Part shown: positions 9,519 through 16,362 of the stretch, one piece after another
How the letters are laid out: the number at the start of each line of letters is the position of its first letter
Numbering within the stretch: position 1 is the first letter of the stretch
Made by a program: the position numbers and the translations under genes
Assembly (NCBI GenBank): GCA_031254645.1
Contig: JAIRUA010000028.1
Location: 186,001 to 250,000 of the forward strand
Origin: Dysgonamonadaceae bacterium
GTDB lineage: Bacteria > Bacteroidota > Bacteroidia > Bacteroidales > Dysgonomonadaceae
Direction: 5' to 3'
DNA: 64,000 nucleotides
Notes under the pieces: generated by a model
Told to the model about the DNA's origin: nothing
Databases searched by the model: none
Seen by the model: the letters and a program-made list of their open reading frames with translations, nothing else

Positions 9519-9598
9519 TAAACGATTACGAAAAAACTACACCAAACCAAATAGAAATTAGTTCTATTTCTTATATGACTTTTTGATTTTCCAAAAAA

Positions 9599-9639
9599 AA
9601 CCGGATCAGCTCGTGAGGAGTTAATCCGGTTGTTTTTTT
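9599..9639 (+). terminator. Rho-independent terminator after the NigD-like gene
   Basis: AACCGGAT..ATCCGGTT can form a GC-rich stem followed by TGTTTTTTT. The A-run on the left side means it could also work on the other strand. Confidence 0.85.
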
Positions 9640-9696
9640 CTGTGGAAATATGTTTTATAACATATCGAATTTCTTTTTTCTTATTCAATATAGCCT

Positions 9697-9704
9697 TACT
9701 TTTG
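9697..9704 (+). promoter_or_regulatory. -7 element for the fucR operon
   Basis: TACTTTTG matches TAnnTTTG and lies 37 bp before the fucR ATG. Confidence 0.65.
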
Positions 9705-9707
9705 CGT

Positions 9708-9725
9708 CAGCATAGAACAGCATAG
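9708..9725 (+). promoter_or_regulatory. Candidate FucR operator (direct repeat)
   Basis: CAGCATAG occurs twice with exactly 10-bp periodicity, starting just after the -7 element and covering the expected transcription start. A regulator binding here would block initiation. The link to FucR is inferred from position only. Confidence 0.35.
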
Positions 9726-9740
9726 CGATTAGAATAAGAT

Positions 9741-10724
9741 ATGGATTTTGAATTTAACAACAAAAATACGAAAGTACAGCAGCTTACAGATTATATTCAA
9801 AAGTTGATTTCAACCAAAGAACTGAAAGTAGGCGATAAATTACCTTCGATTAATCACCTTAGCAAAGAATTTCATATTTCTCGCGATACGGTTTTTAAAG
9901 CCTTTACCGATTTGAAAGCGAGAGATATTATTGATTCCGTGCAGGGAAAGAACTATTATGTGTCGACGCACAACAAAGATGTACTGTTGTTGTTGGACGA
10001 ATATACGCCATTTAAAGAGATGTTGTACAATACGTTGCGCGTCAAACTGCCTTCGTTTTACAATATTGATTTATGGTTTCACCAATACAATGAATATCTT
10101 TTTAATCAGATAATTAACGATTCCGTTGGGCGATATAGCAAATATATCGTAATGAATTATCACAATGAAAAGTTTTCGAAGGTGTTGAGAAAAATCGACC
10201 AAAAAAAACTATTGTTGCTCGATTTTGGAAATTTCAATAAAAAAGATTATTTCCACGTTTGTCAAGACTTCGACACGTCACTTTATGATGCGCTGGAAAC
10301 AATAAAACCCGAATTAGAAAAATACCGGAAACTATTTTTCGTTTTCAATCGCTACCATAAGCATCCGCAAAGCAGCAAGAGGTATTTTAGTAGGTTTTGT
10401 ATAGATAATAATTTTGCATTCGAAATTATTGATGAATTGACCGACAAAACACCCGTGATAAAAGGCGGTTTCTATTTGGTAATCAAGCAAACGGACATCG
10501 TGAAAATCGTAAAACAGGGAAGAAAAGAAGGGTTGAAAATTCAAAGTGACTACGGACTGCTTGCCTACAACGACAACCCATTTTATGAAATAATCGAAAA
10601 CGGAATATCGAGTATCGGAATTGATTGGCAGAAAATGGGTGAACTTGTCAGTTCGTTTATTGCAACGGATTTACCGGTAAAAATCTTTCTGCCGACAACA
10701 ATTACAAAAAGAAATTCATTCTGA
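9741..10724 (+). CDS. fucR: GntR family fucose-operon repressor (FucR-like)
   Basis: This 327-residue protein has an N-terminal winged helix of the GntR type (residues about 10-75: KVGDKLPSINHLSKEFHISRDTVFKAF) and a C-terminal LacI/periplasmic-binding-like sensor domain ending IGIDWQKMGELVSSFI..PTTITKRNSF. This domain order matches the Bacteroides FucR repressor, which responds to L-fucose. The next genes downstream encode fucose isomerase and a fucose permease, which supports the name. It probably represses its own operon. Specificity is inferred from context rather than from ligand residues. Confidence 0.82.
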   Translation: MDFEFNNKNTKVQQLTDYIQKLISTKELKVGDKLPSINHLSKEFHISRDTVFKAFTDLKARDIIDSVQGKNYYVSTHNKDVLLLLDEYTPFKEMLYNTLRVKLPSFYNIDLWFHQYNEYLFNQIINDSVGRYSKYIVMNYHNEKFSKVLRKIDQKKLLLLDFGNFNKKDYFHVCQDFDTSLYDALETIKPELEKYRKLFFVFNRYHKHPQSSKRYFSRFCIDNNFAFEIIDELTDKTPVIKGGFYLVIKQTDIVKIVKQGRKEGLKIQSDYGLLAYNDNPFYEIIENGISSIGIDWQKMGELVSSFIATDLPVKIFLPTTITKRNSF

Positions 10725-10780
10725 TGAATTGCAAGTAACTTAACAGTTTAATGATTCAATAATTCAACAAATAAAAAATA

Positions 10781-12550
10781 ATGAACAAGTATCCAAAAAT
10801 CGGTATTCGTCCCACTATCGACGGACGACAAGGGGGTGTGAGAGAAAGCCTCGAAGAAAAAACAATGAATTTGGCAAAAGCGGTTGCCCAACTCATTGGT
10901 GCTAATTTGAAAAATGGCGATGGAACGCCCGTTGAATGCGTTATTGCCGACACCACCATCGGTCGTGTAGGTGAAAGTGCGGCGTGTGCTGAAAAGTTTG
11001 AGCGCGAAGGTGTTGGCGCAACCATCACGGTAACACCCTGCTGGTGCTACGGCTCGGAAACAATGGATATGAATCCGCACTATCCGAAAGCCGTTTGGGG
11101 GTTCAACGGAACGGAACGTCCGGGCGCGGTGTATTTGGCAGCCGTTTTGGCAGCACATTCGCAAAAAGGATTGCCCGCATTCGGTATTTACGGACGTGAT
11201 GTACAGGATATTACCGACAACTCGATCCCTGCCGATGTTGCCGAAAAATTGCTTCGTTTCGCCAAAGCGGCACAAGCAGTGGCTACAATGCGTGGAAAAT
11301 CGTATCTTTCGATTGGCGGTGTTTCAATGGGAATTGCCGGCTCCATCGTTGACCCGAATCTATTTCAAGAATATCTCGGAATGAGAAACGAATATGTAGA
11401 TATGACCGAAATTTTGCGCCGTATCGAAGAAGAAATCTACGACAAGGAGGAATACAAAAAAGCAATGGCGTGGACAACTAAATACTGCAAATCCAACGAA
11501 GGAACGGATTTCAACGAAGCGAAACAAAAATCACGCGAAGGAAAAGATGCCGATTGGGAATTTGTGGTAAAAATGACCATCATCATTCGCGACTTGATGA
11601 CCGGAAACCCGAAACTCAAAGCAATGGGTTTCAAAGAAGAATCGGTAGGACATAATGCTATCGTTTCTGGATTTCAAGGACAACGCCAATGGACAGATTT
11701 TCGTCCGAATGGCGACTTTTCGGAAGCCATTCTCAACAGTTCATTCGACTGGAACGGAATCCGTGAAGCCTACGTGGTTGCTACTGAAAACGATGCACTC
11801 AACGGCATCGCAATGCTTTTCGGAAAATTGCTTACCAACACATCGCAACTTTTCTCCGACGTGCGTACTTATTGGAGTCCCGAAGCCGTAAAGCGTGTTA
11901 CCGGAAAAGAACTCACAGGCAGAGCAGCAGGCGGAATTATCCACCTTATCAATTCTGGCTCTACTACGCTCGATGGCAGTGGAAAACAGCGCGACAAAGA
12001 CGGAAATCCTGCATTAAAACCATTTTGGGAAATCACAAGCGAAGAAGCGGAAGCGTGTTTGGCAGCAACTACCTGGTATCCTGCCAATCGCGACTATTTC
12101 CGTGGTGGCGGTTATTCGTCGAACTTCTTATCAGAAGGTGGAATGCCTATAACAATGAGCCGCTTAAACTTGGTAAAAGGTCTCGGTCCCGTTCTGCAAA
12201 TCGCCGAAGGTTGGACAGTGGAAATCGATGCTGATGTACACAAAGCTCTCAACGAACGCACTGACAAAACGTGGCCCACTACTTGGTTTGTACCACGCCT
12301 AACGGAAAAACCCGCGTTTAAAGATGTGTATTCTGTGATGAACAATTGGGGTGCCAATCACGGAGCCATCAGCTACGGACATATCGGACAGGATTTGATT
12401 ACGCTTGCATCGATTCTTCGTATTCCGGTATGTATGCACAATATTGATGAAGCCGAAATAATGCGCCCATCGGCGTGGAATGCTTTCGGAATGGATAAAG
12501 AAGGAGCGGATTATCGGGCTTGCGATAATTTTGGAGCAATTTATAAATAA
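10781..12550 (+). CDS. fucI: L-fucose isomerase
   Basis: This 589-residue enzyme converts L-fucose to L-fuculose (EC 5.3.1.25), a cytoplasmic Mn-dependent reaction. The sequence is near the E. coli length and shows the family segments [21 protein letters not shown] at the N-terminus, [37 protein letters not shown] (active-site Glu/Asp region) and the C-terminal [30 protein letters not shown]. It lies 56 bp after fucR and 91 bp before fucP. The aldolase and kinase that act next are not encoded in between, unlike in Bacteroides thetaiotaomicron. Confidence 0.96.
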   Translation: MNKYPKIGIRPTIDGRQGGVRESLEEKTMNLAKAVAQLIGANLKNGDGTPVECVIADTTIGRVGESAACAEKFEREGVGATITVTPCWCYGSETMDMNPHYPKAVWGFNGTERPGAVYLAAVLAAHSQKGLPAFGIYGRDVQDITDNSIPADVAEKLLRFAKAAQAVATMRGKSYLSIGGVSMGIAGSIVDPNLFQEYLGMRNEYVDMTEILRRIEEEIYDKEEYKKAMAWTTKYCKSNEGTDFNEAKQKSREGKDADWEFVVKMTIIIRDLMTGNPKLKAMGFKEESVGHNAIVSGFQGQRQWTDFRPNGDFSEAILNSSFDWNGIREAYVVATENDALNGIAMLFGKLLTNTSQLFSDVRTYWSPEAVKRVTGKELTGRAAGGIIHLINSGSTTLDGSGKQRDKDGNPALKPFWEITSEEAEACLAATTWYPANRDYFRGGGYSSNFLSEGGMPITMSRLNLVKGLGPVLQIAEGWTVEIDADVHKALNERTDKTWPTTWFVPRLTEKPAFKDVYSVMNNWGANHGAISYGHIGQDLITLASILRIPVCMHNIDEAEIMRPSAWNAFGMDKEGADYRACDNFGAIYK

Positions 12551-12634
12551 GAAATAAGAAAAGAAGACTATAAGACAGAAGACCTCAGAGTCCTGCTTCT
12601 TATAGTCTTCTGTCTTATAGTCTTTTATTCTTAA
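12550..12634. repeat. GACTATAAGAC-word palindrome between fucI and fucP
   Basis: Words AAGACTATAAGACAGAAGAC and TCTTCTGTCTTATAGTC face each other around a short GCAGGACTCTGAGG-like loop, giving arms of more than 30 bp. It sits inside the operon, so it may lower fucP expression or protect an mRNA end rather than stop all transcription. Confidence 0.75.
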
Positions 12635-12641
12635 TAAAAAA

Positions 12642-13928
12642 ATGAAACCAAAAGTAATAGAAAAAAAATACGTCGTTCCGTTTATCATCATCACAAGCTT
12701 ATTTGCTCTGTGGGGATTTGCAAATGACATAACCAACCCAATGGTAGCGGCTTTCGGAACGGTGATGGATTTAACGCAGGCACGTGCATCAATGATACAG
12801 TTTGCGTTTTACGCCGGATATGGAACAATGGCAATTCCTGCCGCGCTTTTTATCCGGAAATATAGTTACAAGGCGGGCATTTTGGTCGGATTGATATTGT
12901 ATGCGATTGGTGCACTGTTGTTTTATCCGGCAGCGCAACTCGAACAATTCAATTATTTTTTGTGGTCCTTGTACATCTTGACGTTCGGATTGGCATTTTT
13001 GGAAACAACGGCAAATCCGTATATCCTTTCGATGGGCGATCAACAAACGGCTACACGTCGTTTGAATCTCGCGCAATCGTTCAACCCGATGGGGTCGATT
13101 TTGGGAATGTTCGTAGCTTCGAATGTTGTTTTAACAGCACTTCAATCTGATAAGCGCGATGCAGCTGGCGAGTTGATTTGGAACACGTTGAGCGAAGCCG
13201 AAAAAGCGATTATTCGTACACACGATTTGGCGGTTATTCGCGACCCCTATGTGATGTTGGGTTTTGCCGTATTGTTGGTTTTTGTGATTATCGCACTCAC
13301 CAAAATGCCCAAAACAGTGAACACCCAAAGCGTAAAAGGAGGCGCAATGGCTTCTTTTAAACGATTGATTCGCATCCCGAAATATCGTGAGGGCGTTATC
13401 GCACAAGCATTTTATGTAGGCGTACAAATTATGTGTTGGACATTTATCGTACAATATGCCGAAAGTCTTGGTTTTACGAAAGCCGAAGGACAAAGATTTA
13501 ACATTATTGCAATGGCAATGTTTATTTCGAGTCGATTTATTTGTGTTTATCTGATGAAATTCTTTAAACCGAGCAAAATGCTTACGGTTTTCGCCGTTTG
13601 CGGAATGATAAGTATTCTCTTTGTGATATTCATCGGAGGAATGTTTGGATTATATGCACTGATAGCCACTTCGGCATTTATGTCGTTGATGTTTCCCACC
13701 ATTTATGGTATTGCACTACACGGTTTGGGCGAAGATACAACGCTTGGCGCAGCCGGATTGATTATGGCGATTGTGGGTGGTGCATTGTTGCCGCCGCTGC
13801 AAGGATTGCTTATCGATCAAGGTACTATTGCCGGACTTCCGGCGATAAACGTATCATTTATTCTCTGTTTTGTCAGTTTCTTAATCATTTGTATTTACGG
13901 AGTAAGGAGGTTTAGAGAGGAAAAATAA
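12642..13928 (+). CDS. fucP: L-fucose:H+ symporter, MFS family (FucP)
   Basis: This 428-residue inner-membrane permease of the major facilitator superfamily has about 12 membrane helices. The opening FIIITSLFALWGFANDITNPMVAAF and the motif FLETTANPYILSMG are hallmarks of the FucP branch, which imports L-fucose with a proton. It is the last gene of the fucR-fucI-fucP run and is followed by a long palindrome that may stop transcription. Related sugar permeases (glucose/galactose) share this fold; the operon context favours fucose. Confidence 0.92.
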   Translation: MKPKVIEKKYVVPFIIITSLFALWGFANDITNPMVAAFGTVMDLTQARASMIQFAFYAGYGTMAIPAALFIRKYSYKAGILVGLILYAIGALLFYPAAQLEQFNYFLWSLYILTFGLAFLETTANPYILSMGDQQTATRRLNLAQSFNPMGSILGMFVASNVVLTALQSDKRDAAGELIWNTLSEAEKAIIRTHDLAVIRDPYVMLGFAVLLVFVIIALTKMPKTVNTQSVKGGAMASFKRLIRIPKYREGVIAQAFYVGVQIMCWTFIVQYAESLGFTKAEGQRFNIIAMAMFISSRFICVYLMKFFKPSKMLTVFAVCGMISILFVIFIGGMFGLYALIATSAFMSLMFPTIYGIALHGLGEDTTLGAAGLIMAIVGGALLPPLQGLLIDQGTIAGLPAINVSFILCFVSFLIICIYGVRRFREEK

Positions 13929-13934
13929 AATAGA

Positions 13935-14032
13935 ATAATTGGCACACAGATAACGCAGATTGAACAGATTTTCGCAGATAAAATTCTTATGATAAAATCT
14001 GTTCAATCTGCGTTATCTGCGTGCCAAATTAT
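13935..14032. repeat. CGCAGAT-word palindrome between convergent fucP and sigma operon
   Basis: Nearly perfect arms of about 38 bp (GGCACACAGATAACGCAG.. against ..CTGCGTTATCTGCGTGCC) surround a short AT-rich loop. The right end overlaps the stop of the downstream minus-strand gene. Related CGCAGATGACG words occur at 45837, 55837 and 57497. Confidence 0.85.
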
Positions 14033-14397
14033 TTACCCATTTTCCCCTTCAAATACGCATCTAACTGCGTAATCAACCAAAAGAGGCTAAATACGAAAGA
14101 CACTAACAATATTGTTCCGACAAATTGTGTCGAAAGTAAAAGTTCTGTTCCGCCAACAATATATGCACCACCGATAATGATTGCCAAAACGGCGTACATC
14201 CAACCGAAAATAGAACCGAAATCTCTCAATACATTTGTCGTTTCTTTTTTCACTTTCGCTTTTTGCGGTGTCAATGCTTTTTCCGCTTCTATTTGGTGCA
14301 TAATGCGATACTTCAAATTTTCAGATGCTTGATGCTGAGTTGATTTTATCATCTGTTTGATGACTTCATCTTCTTTTTGTATGTCAAATTCTTTCAT
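14029..14397 (-). CDS. Small membrane protein, candidate anti-sigma factor
   Basis: This 122-residue protein has a charged cytoplasmic N-terminal half (KEFDIQKEDEVIKQMIKST..) and two membrane helices (about 68-86 and 90-112) ending in a short basic tail. Its start overlaps the stop of the ECF sigma gene by 4 bp, so the two are translationally coupled. A membrane protein encoded directly after an ECF sigma factor is commonly its anti-sigma factor; the N-terminal half would then hold the sigma. No recognised anti-sigma domain is visible, so this is inference from position and topology. Confidence 0.6.
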   Translation of the reverse strand: MKEFDIQKEDEVIKQMIKSTQHQASENLKYRIMHQIEAEKALTPQKAKVKKETTNVLRDFGSIFGWMYAVLAIIIGGAYIVGGTELLLSTQFVGTILLVSFVFSLFWLITQLDAYLKGKMGK

Positions 14398-14951
14398 ACG
14401 GCGTTATTTGTTTCGTTATAGCTTGCTACGAACATTTCTTTGAAAAGTTTTCGTGCGCGATGAAGTTTTACTTTTACATTTGATTCGTTCAATCCGGTAA
14501 TTTTTACGATTTCTTTTACCGGATTGTCTTCCATATAATAGAGCGTGAGTAGTAGTGCATCGCCTTTCGGCATTTTTTCTAAAATTTCGGCTACTATCTC
14601 TTTGCGCTCTATCTCTTCGATGCTGATTCCTAAATCGTTTTCAGACAAATGCGAGGCGTTTTCCATATCTGTTTCGAGGTGGCTGACCCACATTTTTGAT
14701 TTTGTATGCGTAACCGCCGTGTTGTAAACGATGCGATAGAGCCACGTCGAAAATTTGCTGTCGGAGCGGAAAGTGTGCAAATTTCGGTACGCTTTCACGT
14801 AACTTTCCTGTACAATATCTTCCGCATCTTGTAGGTTGCCGCAAATCCGGTGTGCTATGGTTATTGCCATATCCTGATAAGTTTCGACAAAGTACGCAAA
14901 TGCGGAAGTGTTGCCCGAAAGAATTTGCTTTATTCGCTCTATTTCTTTCAT
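14394..14951 (-). CDS. ECF (sigma-70 family) RNA polymerase sigma factor
   Basis: This 185-residue protein has region 2 at about residues 8-80 (FAYFVETYQDMAITIAHRIC, DAEDIVQESYVKAYRN, KFSTWLYRIVYN) and region 4 at about 125-175 (LLTLYYMEDNPVKEIVKITG, NESNVKVKLHRARKLFKEM). It lacks regions 1.1 and 3, as expected for an ECF factor. It is the second gene of a three-gene operon whose promoter has TTGTAACCAA, 15 bp, GTC. Three other loci in the window share that promoter, so autoregulation and an envelope regulon are likely. The assignment of this promoter to this sigma is inferred. Confidence 0.93.
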   Translation of the reverse strand: MKEIERIKQILSGNTSAFAYFVETYQDMAITIAHRICGNLQDAEDIVQESYVKAYRNLHTFRSDSKFSTWLYRIVYNTAVTHTKSKMWVSHLETDMENASHLSENDLGISIEEIERKEIVAEILEKMPKGDALLLTLYYMEDNPVKEIVKITGLNESNVKVKLHRARKLFKEMFVASYNETNNAV

Positions 14952-14961
14952 TTGTAACGGG

Positions 14962-15411
14962 TTATTCCTGTATTAGATCGTTTTCGTTTTCTTCTACCTT
15001 TTCCATTTTTCGCGAAACGAAGAAGTAGGTCAGATAGCCGAGTCCGAGGAAAAACACGATGCTTGCAGCCGAGTATGTAAAACTACGGAAACTATTCTGC
15101 ATACTGTCAATACTAACATCTCCACTTGCATCAAAAAGATTAGAAGAGGCGTTTAATAATGTACCTACAATAATTCCGGTAGCAAGAAATACCAAAATAA
15201 TCCCATTTCTCAAAGTTACAAATCTGTTTGGATTTGCTTTTTTCTTCGGTGCATCGGGTGGAATCAATCCTTGATTGATAAGTGCCATTCGCTCTGCGTG
15301 CCGAGCGTTCATCATTTTTAGTCCTAATACAAGTCCTAAAATTAATATTACCGGACCACCAAATAAGGTGATAAATAATATTGAGCCTACAAAAGTTGTT
15401 CCTAAATCCAT
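14962..15411 (-). CDS. DUF6249 membrane protein, first gene of ECF operon
   Basis: This 149-residue protein has one membrane segment at the N-terminus (about 10-32), a short conserved cytoplasmic stretch (MMNARHAERMALINQGLIPPDAPKKK) and two more membrane segments in the C-terminal half. The AERMALINQGL motif is typical of DUF6249 proteins, which are often found beside ECF sigma genes in Bacteroidota. It ends 10 bp before the sigma gene. The role is unknown; one possibility is a membrane sensor working with the sigma and anti-sigma pair. Confidence 0.75.
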   Translation of the reverse strand: MDLGTTFVGSILFITLFGGPVILILGLVLGLKMMNARHAERMALINQGLIPPDAPKKKANPNRFVTLRNGIILVFLATGIIVGTLLNASSNLFDASGDVSIDSMQNSFRSFTYSAASIVFFLGLGYLTYFFVSRKMEKVEENENDLIQE

Positions 15412-15470
15412 AATGTTTAATTTTTTAAGTTGTTGTTATTAATTGATTTCATCTGACATTTTTTTTATTT

Positions 15471-15541
15471 TTTCTTGATGGTCAGATGGAACTTGCAATA
15501 ATCATTCTCTCGAGTAGAAGTGATTTTACTGCTCGTTTCAT
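15471..15541 (-). ncRNA. Conserved leader/sRNA element, copy A (leader of the ECF operon)
   Basis: On the minus strand this begins ATGAAACGAGCAG and ends AGTTCCATCTGACCATCAAG, matching copies at 4237 and 50985. It begins two bases after the predicted ECF -10 element, so it would be the first part of the sigma operon transcript. Its central part can pair as GAGTAG/CTGCTC. The short frame here is MKRAVKSLLLE and onward. Confidence 0.5.
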
Positions 15542-15543
15542 AT

Positions 15544-15575
15544 ATATGACAACAACTTTGAGTAATTGGTTACAA
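15544..15575 (-). promoter_or_regulatory. ECF-type promoter of the DUF6249-sigma operon
   Basis: On the minus strand: TTGTAACCAA (15575-15566), 15 bp, GTCATAT (15550-15544). Spacing and both boxes equal those at 18800, 34591 and 40774. A sigma-A -7 element TATCTTTG (15580-15573) overlaps the -35 box. Confidence 0.8.
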
Positions 15576-15604
15576 AGATAGAGAAGTTTTTTTATTTTGA
15601 GTTG

Positions 15605-15883
15605 TTATTTGTCTTCATAATGCCCCCACGCGCTTGCTACAACAATTGTAACAATATTTTCGTGTATTTCGTAAACTAAACGGTGTTTGTCGGTTATTCT
15701 ACGTGCCCATTTCCCCGTTTTATCTCCTTTTAGCGGTTCAGGCTTTCCTGTTCCGAATGTTGGGTGTCGCTCTAATTCTTTTAGCAGCTTCACAATCTTT
15801 TTCTGAACAATTTTGTCTCCTGATTTTCTGTGTCGTTGTAAATCTTCTTCCGCCCTTCGGGTATAAACAATTTCATACATCAT
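15605..15883 (-). CDS. Txe/YoeB family toxin (mRNA interferase)
   Basis: This 92-residue RelE-superfamily toxin fits YoeB closely: YTRRAEEDLQRHRKSGDKIVQKKIVKLLKEL near the start, then PEPLKGDKTGKWARRITDKHRLVYEI and the C-terminal ASAWGHYED. The conserved Arg and His of the RITDKHRLVY segment and the C-terminal HY pair correspond to YoeB catalytic residues. YoeB toxins cut mRNA on the ribosome. The start overlaps the antitoxin stop by 4 bp, so synthesis is coupled. A second ATG one codon later may be the true start. Confidence 0.92.
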   Translation of the reverse strand: MMYEIVYTRRAEEDLQRHRKSGDKIVQKKIVKLLKELERHPTFGTGKPEPLKGDKTGKWARRITDKHRLVYEIHENIVTIVVASAWGHYEDK

Positions 15884-16218
15884 AGTTCAAAAAAATTTTC
15901 AATTTCATTTATGGATATTTTTTTGACTTGACCGTTCTTGGCTTGTTCTATCCCTTCTTCTATGTGCTCGACATTCCTTTTATCGGCAAAATACAAATCG
16001 CCCGACGGACTTATCTCAAACGGATTGCAACGATATTCTGCGGGGATTTTGAAAAACTTATCTAACCACTCATCACTGACAAATTTTGCATCGGGTCTAT
16101 CGGATACGATTTGATGCACATATTCGTGTCCTCGCTTTACGACAACTTGCTCTTCTTTTGCAAGTTCAAAATATACCTTTGGCTGGCGCGTTATTTCTCT
16201 TGTTGTAACTATTTTCAT
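15880..16218 (-). CDS. Phd/YefM-type antitoxin of the YoeB pair
   Basis: This 112-residue protein starts with a Phd/YefM-like DNA-binding fold (MKIVTTREITRQPKVYFELAKEEQVVVKRG) and has a longer C-terminal part (NPFEISPSGDLYFADKRNVEHIEEG) that should wrap the toxin. An upstream TTG start (16278) is unlikely because the promoter -7 element at 16249-16256 lies between the two. The gene directly precedes and overlaps the YoeB gene. A perfect inverted repeat over the promoter suggests repression by the antitoxin or the complex. Confidence 0.85.
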   Translation of the reverse strand: MKIVTTREITRQPKVYFELAKEEQVVVKRGHEYVHQIVSDRPDAKFVSDEWLDKFFKIPAEYRCNPFEISPSGDLYFADKRNVEHIEEGIEQAKNGQVKKISINEIENFFEL

Positions 16219-16242
16219 GTTTTTATTTTTTAATGGATTTTT

Positions 16243-16260
16243 GTCGTACAAATGTACGAC
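16243..16260 (-). promoter_or_regulatory. Promoter-operator of the toxin-antitoxin operon
   Basis: GTCGTACA and TGTACGAC form a perfect inverted repeat separated by 2 bp. Read on the minus strand it contains TACATTTG, an exact -7 element. Protein bound to this palindrome would occlude RNA polymerase. Confidence 0.7.
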
Positions 16261-16307
16261 ATTTTTTTGAGATAGCAAAAAAAGACACAGATATATTATG
16301 GAACAAA

Positions 16308-16335
16308 GTAGAGACGTAGCGTGCTACGTCTCTAC
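16308..16335. repeat. GTAGAGACG palindrome, copy 1
   Basis: Perfect inverted repeat, arms GTAGAGACGTAGC / GCTACGTCTCTAC with a 2-bp loop, between the antitoxin promoter and the receptor stop. Relatives lie at 30718, 53496 and 61944. Confidence 0.85.
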
Positions 16336-16362
16336 AAAATATCCAAAATCGTAAATCAAAAA

